A stretch of 64,000 nucleotides of DNA. Source: Atrichornis clamosus. Lineage: Eukaryota > Chordata > Aves > Passeriformes > Menuridae. The notes under the pieces are model-generated. The model did no database searches, was not told the origin of the DNA, and saw only the letters and a program-made list of their open reading frames with translations. The position numbers and the translations under genes were made by a program. Location: contig WBMZ01006400.1 of assembly GCA_013400975.1 (NCBI GenBank), forward strand, positions 310,001-374,000, written 5' to 3'. This document shows, one piece after another, positions 1 through 11,661 of this stretch (the stretch's first letter is position 1; each line of letters opens with the position of its first letter).

Positions 1-1340
1 GGGTTGACCATAACATTTGGATACAAAGACTGCAAAAACAATTCATTGATCAGCTATTAATTGATATTTTCAGTTACTACATAGCTGTCTGAAACAAATG
101 TAAGATTTATTGAGGTAAGTATCACTTTATTCTTTTTTAAACATTCATCATTGAGGTTTAGTGAAGGCTATAGGAAAAATTTTAATAACAGGGAAAAGTA
201 CATCTTTTATTTATAGGTCTAAACTCTCATAAACTAAATGCTAAATAATCCAGAAATGCTAATTTAAACCTAGTTTTGCTTCTATGCAGAATGCAGTGTA
301 ACGAATAACTAACAGACTATCCTCCACAGAGCAATATACTCTATCACTAATCTCAAGCTGTATTTCCTCCCTTTAGTCCAAAATATGATTCCAAAAAGAT
401 ATTATTAAGTTATAACACCTTAGTCCTTTTCAAGCTCCAGGCACTTAAGATGCTGAATTTTAGATTGATTTTTTATATTCTGCCTGTTCCTGCCTTTCTT
501 TACTGTATGTTAAGGTATTAAAACTGTCTGCTCCAATTTCCCCTCTGCTTAGGAAGATATGACAAAGAGATGAAAAAGACTACCTTTCATCCTGAAAAGC
601 TAAACATACCATAAAGAAACAGTGGAAACTAATAGTGCCTTACCAAGGTAGTTTACATCACGTGGCCACTGAAAAGATACCAAAATAAGAGTGTGTGACA
701 TAGCACAAGTCTGGTCACATTTCTTCTAGAAAAATTAGAACTTCTATTCCTTATATTTTGAGCTTCTATTAGAAGGCCCTAAAAGAAATTTCATTAAATT
801 ATTCTCAAAACAATTAAAAAGTAGTGAAAGGTTATTCAGTACAGTGAGAGGACCAATTTCTAAATTTCATTCTACTTTAAAAAAAATGTTTAATCTTGGG
901 AGGAAGGTATCAAAATACCAATTAATGACTAAAATTTAGTCTGAATCAATCTCCATTCTCATAGATTTCAATGCTTAAAATTGAATCCAGGCAATACTTT
1001 TATGTACAACTCTTGTTTTCTTGGAAAAATAAGGAAAACTAAGGTCTGGATATTTATGACCAAAGTTTCTAAAGCATAAGTTTCTGTTTGTAGGTGAAAT
1101 TTGAGATTGCAATACGTAATCTTAGGTACTGTTATGCCATAGATGGCAAAATTTGGGGGGAAAAGAAAGAAACAGTTTTTGCATAGATCTATACTAGGAG
1201 TCATTGAGTGTAAATATGTTTGTGTGTTCTACAATAAGGTGTATCTAATATATAATAAATTTATTCAGACATTTGCCACCACAGATGAGGAGTAACAGTA
1301 CTACATGTCTTCCAGCCTTCTGCGTAACCAGGAAATTGCT
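1..1340. other. A+T-rich non-coding DNA
   Basis: Stops are frequent in all six frames and no repeat family is recognisable. A donor-like GAG|GTAAGT at about 113 follows an acceptor-like TTTTCAG near 72, but the 41 bases between them are closed in all frames. The 78-codon minus-strand frame at 968-1204 resembles nothing I know. I read this as ordinary intergenic or intronic DNA. Confidence 0.7.
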
Positions 1341-1930
1341 AATAGGAAGCCCTGAAAGCCAAGCCCTGAGCCATCAGTGTGTACATAGCCAAAAGGCTGA
1401 TTTTTCTCCCTCTCATATTACTTCAGAAATATTGAGCCATTAGTAACACCAAAGGTAAATAGCATTGACAATTTCGGATCAAAATGCTCTGGAAAGGCTT
1501 TTTAAACTAAATGAATTGGCACACCAGCCTGTATCAGCTGGAACGGGCTCCACAAGGAAACAGCCCAAAGCCCAGGCAACACAGGGCCCTTCCCACGGAC
1601 TGGCACCACGGAGTCTCGAAATGCAGGATCAGTCCAACCTCACACACTGGGATATACTGAGCTGCATTACCAAACAACTGTACCACAGAGAAGGGAAGCA
1701 CTGAATTCCTCTTCACGTTTAATCAGTAGTTTTATAGATTTTCCTCAGAGCTTTTGTCATTAATGGTTAACTGAGCCTATTTCCCCTCGGCTGCTCAGCG
1801 GAGCCTTTGCAAGGCACAATGGCAGCAGGTGCCTTTAGGCCAGGGGAATCTCCTGCCGTTTCTGGAGAGCTGGTGACAGCAGCACAGCTGATTTTATGTG
1901 AGATATTTGCATTCTTTTTATGCTAACAGC
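1341..1930. other. GC-richer non-coding patch
   Basis: This patch is visibly richer in G+C than its flanks. It carries open frames on both strands over the same bases (plus 1465-1704, 79 codons; minus 1534-1716, 60 codons), which suggests composition rather than coding. I recognise no domain in either. The 1760-1930 part has a mixed composition compatible with a conserved non-coding element, but nothing in the single sequence proves that. Confidence 0.4.
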
Positions 1931-4235
1931 TTACTTTTAATGTTATGGAAATCAAACATTGCAAGACAGAATAATCAAGCCACATCTTCCTAAGTAAGAG
2001 TTAGTCACCCTTTTCCACAGAGGTGAAAACAGCGGTACCTCAGACACTTCTGTAAAACAAGAGAACACAAGCAATAATTTGAAACAAGTGACTATTGCAA
2101 ATACACTTATTTTATGTCATTTATGATATAATCGCTGGGGTGTTTTTTCAGACTGAGAAGATTATTACTTAGAAAAACGGTTCTCCCATATTTGTAATAA
2201 AGGAGGAAAAGAGTTTCACTTAGAAAACTTGGAACATTTTCCAAAAGCTGGGTTTTGACCCCGTATCAGTGCTGATGGCAACATGTTCCAGAATCTTCTC
2301 CACATAACATGGAACAATCAAGATAAATTATTTTCTGCAGTGCAAAAGTGAAATAGAAGTCAGTTCCTGGTTTGCATTCCACAAGCTGCTAATCTGGAAG
2401 ATCTGATAAGAAAAATTTCCTTTTAATTAGCAAGAGAGAAATGTTAATATGAATATGCTGTAATGATATGGGATAAAAATCTACCCATCCCATGTTGTAC
2501 AACTATAGATATATACATATATATTCAGTCTACTCTGAGAGTCAGCTTAAAAGGCAAATGACTTTAATAAAGGCTAATATGGCCTCCATGTCGTATAAAG
2601 GACAACAGCCAGCAGAAGGAGGAGCAAAAATGAGTACAGTAATCAAGGTGATTACATATACATCTGTTTTGCATTCAACCTTTTTTTCTGCCTTATAATG
2701 CACTCATTTGCCCATGTTGTCTTCCTATGCTATACCCTAGTCCAGGAAAAATAAGAAAAACAGTAAGGAGAATAATCAGGGAATTTAACTTGGAGCGTGG
2801 TACAAATTCTTGCCGTGCAAACATAGAGAGAAAGTGATTAAATCCATACATGGATGAGAAAGAACTTCATTAAATGTTCAGACAGTGGGTTTTGAAACAG
2901 CAGAGAAATTAGATCTCTGTGTCTTTCACTAATTAAGGTATGGTTAAAAAGCCATATTTAATTTGTAAAACCGGACATCCAACATTGTTTCTAGATAAAC
3001 TGTTAGGTAAATATCAAAGTAATATGGATATATAGTGAATTAAACGCCCCATGAAATAAAGTCCAAGACATAGCTAAATATCAACAGAAGTCAAACAAGT
3101 TTAACTGTGTCTTATTCACTGGATTCTATTAAAACAGCCCAAAGCCAGGCAGTTATAATAATCAGAACTGCATTATTTTATTTTAGTACTTTTAAAATGT
3201 AAATAGAATGACAAGGGATGAACACAACCTCTGTTTTCACAATGTTCTTCAAAGCCCACTTATGAAAGAGTAAATTTTCACGTAGTAAAATCCATCAAAT
3301 AGTCAGACTGTGTAAACATCAACAGTTCATTAGCTCCTATACTCTGCTCTTGTAAGGATTTTACATTCAGTTGCTGCTGAGCACTAAACAGACATAACAG
3401 AATATACATGGTAAAATACATATATAGTAAAAGGGAAATATTCAAATATCACAGTGTTTGGTAACATAAATTTGATGAAGTTTGCAATGAATGGCGGGTG
3501 GAAACAACAACTGAACTGATCATGGCCATATGTTAAAAACGTACAATGTGTGGAGAGAGGAAAAGAGAAAATAAAAACAAATACTGAACTTATCTCAAAG
3601 GATTCTGAGGAGTGACATATTACCACTAGCAAAGCAGTCATGGATTTACAATCACAATAAGCAAAAACCCCTCTTATACCAATGAGAAAATAATAGACCA
3701 TATTACTCCTGTTCTTATATAGCTTGACTGTTCATTTTCAATATCACCTGATGACTTTCTGATGTCTAGGACATGACATTCTGTATTTTACAGTGCATGC
3801 CTGAATTTAGGTGAGCATGTTATGCATAAAATGTTCTAAGACACTATGGAGACACATTTGTGTTGCCTTTACTTCTTTTGGAAACGGAAGCTCTCCACAG
3901 TGTTCTGTTTGAGAAATTCCAATGGAAGAGTTTCAGAAAATCTTAAGAAACATCCATTCTTAAACAGATTTTGAAAGATCTCAGCTGATGAATATAGGAA
4001 ATTACCTGGCAATGAGTCTAATTATGGAGAGTGTATTACTAGGAAAAGCAGATACAGAAATGATGGCCAATAGTGATTTCATCAACAGGTCTTGAAAGAT
4101 GGTCTCATTTTACACTGAAAGACAGCAACTACTGTACAGAAATAAAGGCAAGAATCCAGCCCCAACAAGCAGCAGAATGTCTGTGCAAATCATAAAGTCT
4201 GAAATCTGCGAAACGATTATAAAAAGCTGTTTACT
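1931..4235. other. A+T-rich non-coding DNA
   Basis: No recognisable gene or repeat. The minus-strand frame at 3384-3701 (105 codons) is rich in Phe, Tyr, Ile and Ser, the usual look of translated A+T-rich non-coding DNA, and has no motif I know. A short palindrome, GTTGTACAAC, lies at 2494-2503. Confidence 0.65.
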
Positions 4236-4650
4236 ATGTGGCAGTGGTGAGTGTGTCATACGAGCACTGGTTCGAGTATGAGGAACAGCACCGGACAGGA
4301 AGAGAACATGATGTCGGGAAGACAGCTGCTATTTTTGCAGTGTGTTTTCACTGTCTCTCTCAGCCAGCCTTTTGTCACCCGGCAGAAGCAAGACGCGCTC
4401 TCCAGATGGACGTGCAGCTGCGCATATCTGGCTCAGAGGTGTGTCAGCTCCTGTCTGTTCACAAGTCAGCCAGCAGCTCTTGTCGCAGGGGCACGGGGAA
4501 GGATCAATACACACGGATGCTAAAAAGAGCAAGTCAATCTGCGTGGGCCACTGGTGCCCATGCACAGCCCTGTGTGACTATGGGGGTTATGGTCTGGCCG
4601 CCGCTGTTTCTCAGGTTTACCCCCTTAAGTGGGGTGCTCTAAGAGTTATT
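4236..4650. other. Isolated CpG-dense, GC-rich island of unknown identity
   Basis: I count about 15 CpG dinucleotides between 4261 and 4602, while neighbouring stretches of similar length have none to a few. G+C rises well above the flanks and falls again by about 4650. Open frames overlap on both strands (plus 4238-4642, 4251-4523 and 4342-4701; minus 4329-4565), as expected where GC-rich DNA lacks stops, so coding is not shown. The 4251 frame has a hydrophobic stretch (LLFLQCVFTVSLS) after a basic residue, and the minus frame has several cysteines; neither is recognised. It could be a small promoter-type CpG island, a young insertion such as a solo LTR fragment, or a conserved exon. No LTR ends or target-site duplication were found. 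Confidence 0.45.
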
Positions 4651-7600
4651 GTGCCTCCATCACAATTTTTGGAAATAAATCAGAGCCTATGTTCACACTA
4701 ACTCTAGGAAAGTAAGAAAACACTTGTTTTAGATAATTTCTCTTCAAAAAACGTAGCACATTTCTCTTTTTAAAATTATTTCCAACAAAACTTTAATCCT
4801 TCGTCTATGTAAAATAATAAATCATGTTTCAGCTTTTAGTTGTACTGGTTATGCATGTAATTAAAAAAAACCCCAGAATAATAACCAAAAAAGAATAATC
4901 AAGAATAATCCAAATGGAGAGTGTTAGGATTCAGGAAATGATATTCAATCATCTCTATAGCACCAAATACCAATAAAGGGATGTATTTGAATTTTTCTAG
5001 ATATTTTAGTTTTGCATTTCAGCTCCAAATTATTGAAAATTTTGCCGATTTTCCTTTATTAATTTTTCCTTCTTTGATATTTCAGAACTATACCAGATTT
5101 CAGTGTAATTTATTTTTGTATAGTTGAGCATTTAACTTCCTTCAGTACATACTATAATCAATATAATTTTTTTTGGTGAGCTTTTGGTGGCAGCAGGTAG
5201 TGATTCTCACTCTCTTCAGTCCATTCTAGTAGCATACTCATTCTGCAGTGCTCCACAACTAAGAAATTAAAGATAGTCTCAGGGTTACCTTTCAGTATCT
5301 AAGGTAGCAACTAATGTTCTTCTGAAATTGTGCTGTTCCACAGAATTTCTTGTCCTCTTATAAATAAAGATGACAGCTCTTATTATATCTCCCACAATTC
5401 TCATTTATTGTAAATCTCAGTCCTGGAGTGACCAACTGTAAATCTCATTTTTGATTTTGATTTTAAATGGTAATTTCATGTTTGCGAGGTTTTGGGGCAA
5501 ATTTGAAAATGCAAATCCACATTTATCCAAAACTTCAAGGGATACTCAAGTATTCAGTATATTTTTCAATAACTGCCCTGATTCAAAGGCCATCTCATAG
5601 GTTTAAAGATCAAACTAATGATTTTTAAAATCTTACAGTACAAATTTTTTATCTACCTATAAATAAGTATGAATCCCATGTCAGAAAAATATGGTCTGGA
5701 TGGAGTAGTTTGGCCTAAGACTATTTTTGTAGCTAAAATTACAAAGCAATATTTATTTTACAAAAGGGATGTATAGATGTCAGAGCCCATACTTTACTAG
5801 GTGCATATAAAATAACCTGATAAGGAATATTGCTGGTGTGCCACATCCCCCACACCCATTCACTTCTCATGTACTCTTCTTCAGTATATTTGTTGATACA
5901 CATGTTGCGTCTAGGCTTCTCATTTGTTCTTCAAAACATAATTGCAAAGCTGAGGAAAAGAAATAAAAAATAATAGCAAAGCTGCAAATGCAGCAATTCA
6001 ATGCCTGGCAACCTGTGAGCGACTGAAGGAAAAAATCACAAATTATCTGCAAGAGGCAGTTGGAACCAGGGCTTGGGGTAAACAGACACACAAACAACAT
6101 GTCAGCCATGATAAAGAGTGTAAATTTGAACAGATGTCACTTCCAGAGCAGCAGCAGGCAGATTAAACAGAATTGGCTTTGGATGAAATCCAAGGAAGAG
6201 CGAGAAAATATGACGCTTTTGCCCTGAGCACTTACAGAAATGTAGTCTCCAGAACCTCTTTTCTTTAGTAATCATAATTGAACTGGGCTAAAAATAGGAA
6301 GAGTCTTTAAGAAAGCCAATTTAAAATAAACACATTTATTACTCATACATATTGTTTTGTAAATGCTTCATTCTCAGGTAAAAAGAACAAAAAGCCTGTC
6401 TGCTATGAAAAAAATGCTGGATGAGGAGCCTTCAAGTTATGATAGTTTACAGTAGCAGAAATTTCACCAACATGATGCTAGTGCTTGAAGAATCTAGGCC
6501 AATGCTCTGAAACAAAACATAATGTTGCAATCTTCAAGTTAAATCATAGTCATTATAAATTTTTGCTGTACTCGTTGTTTCTTGAATAATTCTGGTTACT
6601 ATCGTTTTGGGCATGTATGTTTTAAATCACAGCTTGTTCTTACCTGCCTGTATCCATTTATCATACATGACACACCCCAGCAGAAACAGTACAGAACTAC
6701 TGAAAACCGAGCCAAGGAACAACAGAAGCATCTATTTGGATTTCCCCTAAAAACATTCAAAACAAACTTCACCCTCTAATTCTGGACAGTTACATCATTG
6801 TTACACTTTCCAAATCCCCGAGGATGGACCAATTACATCTCTGTCTGTAGCACATCAGTTTGTCTGTTGCATTTTGTCTTCTTTCAACACCCTTTTTTTT
6901 CCCAGAACTGCAATGCTTGGCTTTTAATGCCAAAGAATGAAATAAAACTTTATTCCAGTGGCCACAATTTTAATGAGGACATCACCAGAAGAGTTCTCAC
7001 TTATTCTGTTCATAAGTGTAAGTTGTTCTATTAATTTCAAATCATAGCACTAGAAGAAATAAATGCCTAAATGTCACCTGTCCATGTTTTCACACCCTAG
7101 AATTAAGAAAATTATATCTAATCCCCCTAAATAATTAATCCATCATCATCATCATCATCGCCATTATTAACTTTAACTGTTAGACACAACCGAGAAAAAT
7201 AACATTTTGAGAAGTGGCAAAATAAAGAAATATGTTGCAGAGGTAGATTATCAAGCCAACTGAATTTTCAATTATTATTCCTTAAATTAACTTCACCATA
7301 TGACTCAGGAGTACACCTTTAGCTCTTTGAAAAGACCTGATTTCAGTATGGCCAACAGAATAGCACAATTATTTTCCTGAAAGCAGAATGAATGACAAGT
7401 TATTTCTCAAATTAATTAATATCAGCTCTCCTAGATAATACTAAGCTCCATGTGGAAGAGATAAAAATCACACACTTTGTTTAATATGCACAAGAGGTGC
7501 CATCTCCCCACATCTGAATAGAGTTTTCCTATTTGTAAGTCAGTATTTCAAGCTGAAACATTGCAGGGTTTTTTAAGTCAATAATACAAGCCTACAAAAT

Positions 7601-8589
7601 TAAAATGCACTACTTGTGTGAAACACAACAAAACATTGTTTGTTTATTTTTTAGGTGATAATAAAAAAGATTAATGATACTGCTGTATAATGAAACAATC
7701 TGCCACAAGGCAAGTTGCAGAATATAGAGTGGAGCTCTAGCAACAGTGCTAAGGAAAGCTTCAGTTTTCTCCCAAACACATTAAGAAGTCCCTTTTATTA
7801 CCAGGTGACATTTTTACATTTAAAAGAGAGTTGATTTTCATGTGGTTCTTAAAGGTCAAACAGTTAATCTACCTCTGTAAGGAGAGCGTATTCCTCTGAA
7901 GAGATTTCTAGAGGACATCAAATCAATAAGAGTCATCGGACTCAAAAAGAATAAAACCTTTCCCTCTTCTCAAGGCAAAAGCTTATACCAGCCACAAAGA
8001 AATTGGATCCAGCTCATGAAAAAAAATGAGTCATCATGCAGCATTAAAAAGTAGCAACGTTTAGAGCAGAACAGAGATGTAAAAGATTTTTATATCAATA
8101 ATTCTGAAGAAAAAAAACCTACTCAGTGTGGAACCTGGAAAATATTGGTTTCATCATACATGTTCCCTTAGCTTTTGCGTTTGTAAGTGGTAAAACCAAT
8201 AAGGGAGTGAAAAGCTGAACCCGCCACAGTCTGATACACTGGAATCTTCAACAGTGCGTTCTTCAGCTCTCTCTGACATGATATAAACTCCCCACATTTC
8301 TGCTGGAGGCAGGAGAGACTAAAAGAGAACCCCAATGAGGAAAGGACAGATCCAACTGTACACTTAGTTTTTGCTCAGTTTATTCAGCATAATAAACCCA
8401 TTTTTTATCTTGCTGACAAAACTTCCATTTGCCCTGCATACAATGGCTTGAGAAGTTCATTGGGGGCACCTCAAATGAAAGTAAAATACTGAATTCTGGA
8501 AATTGTGACAAGTCATTATGAAAACATTTTTGGGTTTGAAAGTCATTGTCTGGAAGCTACTTGTGAACATGCTGATTTAGAATGGGATT
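4651..8589. other. A+T-rich non-coding DNA
   Basis: Nearly four kilobases without a recognisable gene or repeat family apart from a short CAT microsatellite. Small frames on both strands (minus 5867-6109, plus 6582-6779, plus 6798-7034) have no recognisable motif and low-complexity A+T-driven composition. Confidence 0.65.
7141..7159. repeat. (CAT)n microsatellite
   Basis: Six perfect CAT units plus one base, ended by CGCC. It is short and likely of low polymorphism. Confidence 0.85.
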
Positions 8590-8700
8590 CAAAAGACTTG
8601 GTCATCTGTTCCTGGCTCTGACACAACCTTGTACAAGAGCTTTTGGTGTCAGTTTCCCATTTAGACATGATAAAAATAATTTTAACAAAAATAATACCCT
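8590..8700 (+). repeat. MIR-like (CORE-SINE) relic
   Basis: The order of words follows the middle of MIR-type tRNA-derived SINEs: a CTGGCTCTGACAC block, then ACCTTGTACAAG (MIR: ACCTTGGGCAAG), then GTCAGTTTCCCATTT, then an A-rich run ending AATAATACCC. These match the remembered MIR words 'GGCTCTGCCAC', 'CTCAGTTTCCCCATCTGTAAAATG' and 'GATAATAATACC' in the right order and spacing. MIR elements are known as old, inactive relics across amniotes, including birds. Both ends are ragged. The call is from memory of the consensus, not an alignment. Confidence 0.55.
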
Positions 8701-11140
8701 TTTTTAGTCTTTTCCACGGACCAGGAACACTTCAAGATAGTGACTGTGTCAAGACAGGAATTGCCTATATAAATATATACACACGTGGATAAAAAAACCT
8801 CTCACCTTAATATCCTAATCTCAAAGCTACCACACATTTCTACAGCACAAACGGAAGAGATGTAAAAAATAAACTCAGGTTTTGACCTTCATTATGTGTG
8901 CAAAACATTTCTGTGCTTGAAAGAAAGTGAGGGTTAAGAATTACACAGGAATATTGAACCTTCCCTGAGGACTGTTGTTCAATATCTTTCTGCAGGTACA
9001 GAACAGCACTGGTTATGATGGTTTTGGCTCTGAAGGAAATTTAGAAAAATAAATACAAGGAAAACAGACTAAAAAAAAATTCAAAAGACAGGGAGCACTA
9101 AGAGAGAAAGGGAGAATAAAAATCCAATGAAATCCATAACTACAAGACTGCATTATAAAGAGAGCACTAGAGTATAATTATTTAATTTGTTGGAAAGTAA
9201 TTATTCAAGTTATAGCAAAACAATACAGCTGCTTGGTCTGTATCATGTCTTGAGGAATTCACCTTGACACCGACATTGTGATTTCTATCTGAGTTTTATA
9301 CTGAAACTATGGTACATACATTTTTAATTTTCAGTCCCATTTCAGCTAATCTAGGATAAATCTCAATCATTACTCTGCCTTGCTTGCTTTCAAATCCAGG
9401 AATAAAAAATCCATAGCCTATAGGCTTTGATGCTTTTTGTTTATATGATAACTGCTTTTAATTACCATTTTGTTTGCCAAGTCTCTTCAATGAAATTTAA
9501 AATGCAATTATTTTCCACTCAAACACACAGTAATTTGAATGAATTATATTTTGATGTAATTAAGGTAAAACTAATCATAATATAGAAGACATTTTATAAC
9601 ATTTCCTAAAAATACTTTATTATTATTTATTTTTGAATTCTCATTTCATTCATCATTCATCTTGAAACTGTTTAGGAGGAGAACAGAGGTTGGAAGAATG
9701 TTTTCCTCTTATGTTCTCCCCATGCGTTAACCCCTCCACATACATACCATTCCAGTAAATAACTGCACTACATTTCAATCCTGCTGCAGAATCAGCCCCA
9801 AAGCAGCTACCAGGTTTATAGATATCTGAAACCTGTGCTAACAAAGGACAAAGGTGAAAAAGGTGTGGGAGAAAGATACCTCAACTTCCTGGCATTTGGA
9901 GAGATGGAAGTTTTGGGTATGACCTTGTTCACAAAGGAAAAGTGAACACATGGTCTTTAATGGAATTCAGCACAGTAAAACAAGTCCATCTTGCATAAAA
10001 TATAGTCCTTTATTTCTAAAATCTTCCAGAAAATTACTTTTCTCTATTATCAGCTTAGATGCATTCTAACCTGGCTTCCCAAAAACTGCACTGTGGACTG
10101 CAAAGGGCTAAAAGTTTGTACCATGGAACACATGTTCTCTTTTCCTATGCTTAAATCAAGAGAGGTATTTCATACAACCTTTTCCCCTTTTTCATCTTTT
10201 AAGCAGTCCAGTACCAAGGTGAGATTAGGGGTGCAGTTCCACGAGGATGTAAGTAAATCTAAATTTCAGGCTCTCTCAGTCCTCCTGTCCTCTCCACTCC
10301 TCATCCTCTCTCAATTATGTGATTTTTGCTCAATTAACTTCCTGAACTGGCTCACTACTGGATTGCTAAGGTGAGTTGAAGCTGTTCTTCCCTCCTGCCT
10401 ACCTGCACTACAGCTCCTGCTGCCTCCCTTTTAGCCAGAACTAGCAATCATGAGACCAGCAGATGAACCAGCCAGGGGTGCAGATTCAGCTGAAAATACC
10501 ATTAAAAACCTCCCAAACTGCAGATCAGTTTTCAGCCTGTCCATCTTGTACAGAATTGAGTACAAAGAAAGGAACAAAATCATCAAAAGCATAACACTTA
10601 AATAGAAAAAAACCCATACCTTTTAAACAACAGAAATTATAAAATAATTAATTGTAGCAGCATCCTCTTTCTAGAAGTACATCTCTTTGCATGCTCACAA
10701 AGAATGTCAAAACAAATTTCTCAGTTAATAGACTCTCTATATCTAAGACTTAAATATTATGCCTTGTGAGCAATGCAATATAGTCAATACCAAGTCATTC
10801 TTTCTTGTCAGGAAGTTAATAGGTAATAATAATCCACTGTTCAGTAAAATTTTACTGATGCAAAATAGACAGCAAGGGCTAATACGACTCTGATTACAGT
10901 ACTTTTCCTGATGAAAGCAGTAGAGAAACTCCACAACATAGAAGTCTATACCCTCAGTAAGAGAAACCTTGGGTAGAATAATACAAGGATAATGATGACA
11001 TTTCCTTTTGAATACACAGTGAACAGGGACAGAGATTATTGGATGACAGGACACAGAAGCAGAATGAGTTATGCCATGGCTTCTGTGGTGGATGAAAAAA
11101 AGGAAAATGATCTACATCATCTGATGTGTAAACTCTTGTA
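8701..11140. other. Non-coding DNA, nothing recognised
   Basis: A+T-rich DNA with scattered chance frames (minus 9653-9844, plus 10093-10374, minus 10743-11054). The 10093-10374 frame ends just beyond a strong donor-like AAG|GTGAGT (GT at 10371), with an acceptor-like TTTCAG ending near 10269. The frame between is open, but it is pyrimidine-rich and unrecognised, so I do not call an exon. Confidence 0.55.
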
Positions 11141-11146
11141 TGAATC

Positions 11147-11365
11147 ACAGAATAGGAGAGTTGGAAGGGACCTCTGGATATCAGGTCCAATCCTCCTGCC
11201 AAGGCAGGGTGACCTGGAGCAGGTGTCACAGGAATGTGTCCAGGTGGGTTTTGAATGTCTCCAGAGAGGGAGTACCCATGACATCTCTGGGCAGCAGTTC
11301 CAGTGTTCTGCCACCCTCTACGTAAAGAAGTTCTTCCTCATGTTAAGTTGGAACTTGTGTTTTAG
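11147..11365 (-). repeat. CR1 LINE, 3'-end fragment
   Basis: Read on the plus strand this is the antisense of an avian CR1 3' region: ATCACAGAATAGG, then GTTGGAAGGGACCTCTGG, TCCAATCCTCCTGCC, GGTGACCTGGAGCAGG, GTTTTGAATGTCTCCAGAG, TCTGGGCAGC, GTTCCAGTG, AAGAAGTTCTTCCTCATGTT and GTGTTTTAG, all in consensus order. The element's 3' end is therefore at the left and the insert is 5'-truncated near 11365, which is typical of CR1. It covers only the distal end of the element (3' untranslated region). It is moderately diverged with small gaps. CR1 moves by target-primed reverse transcription; this copy can encode nothing. Confidence 0.92.
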
Positions 11366-11604
11366 ACAGACCCGTGCAGCCCATAAAGCAGAGGCACACT
11401 GGTAGCACCTTCCCGATGACTCCAGCCGGCAGAGGACACATGATGGCAAGAACAGTCCCTGCAAGAACTGCCTCCCTTCTGACCTGCCAAAAGCCACAAC
11501 AACAGCTGTAAGGCTTACAGGGTTACTCTCAAGGAGCCATCTGGCTGCTGTGGGTATATCAGAGCACATCCTGCCTTAAATTCCTTTGTGCCCAGTTTCT
11601 TCAG
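11366..11604. other. Non-coding DNA between CR1 fragment and candidate exon
   Basis: GC-richer DNA directly after the CR1 truncation point. I could not match it to more upstream parts of CR1 or to another repeat. Frames overlap on both strands (minus 11318-11569 among them), so no coding call is made. Confidence 0.4.
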
Positions 11605-11661
11605 GTCCATTCTGAGTGCAACAAAGTAGAGAACAAGCTGGAAAACTGTGATGCTAAACAG
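11605..11661 (+). other. Candidate 57-bp symmetric exon (weak)
   Basis: A pyrimidine-rich stretch from 11581 ends in two possible acceptors, CCCAG at 11595 and TTCTTCAG at 11604. A consensus donor, CAG|GTAAGC, follows with GT at 11662-11663. The 57 bases between are exactly 19 codons, open in the frame that begins at the first base, giving VHSECNKVENKLENCDAKQ. Using the upstream acceptor adds nine bases (FLQ) in the same frame. The peptide is polar with two cysteines and a helix-like Glu/Lys/Asn pattern. I do not recognise it as any protein. The frame also stays open past the donor. No partner exon was identified, so this may be chance or a non-coding RNA exon. Confidence 0.15.

Noticed and set aside
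3384..3701. 105-codon minus-strand frame as a gene
   Set aside because: Phe/Tyr/Ile/Ser-rich composition typical of translated A+T-rich DNA, no motif, no splice or promoter context.
10270..10370. Exon between TTTCAG and AAG|GTGAGT
   Set aside because: The open frame is a translation of a long pyrimidine-rich tract (Leu/Ser runs), which is itself unlike an exon; left as background.
10992..11405. 137-codon plus-strand frame as a protein
   Set aside because: It runs through the CR1 3' end in antisense, so most of it is repeat sequence read backwards.
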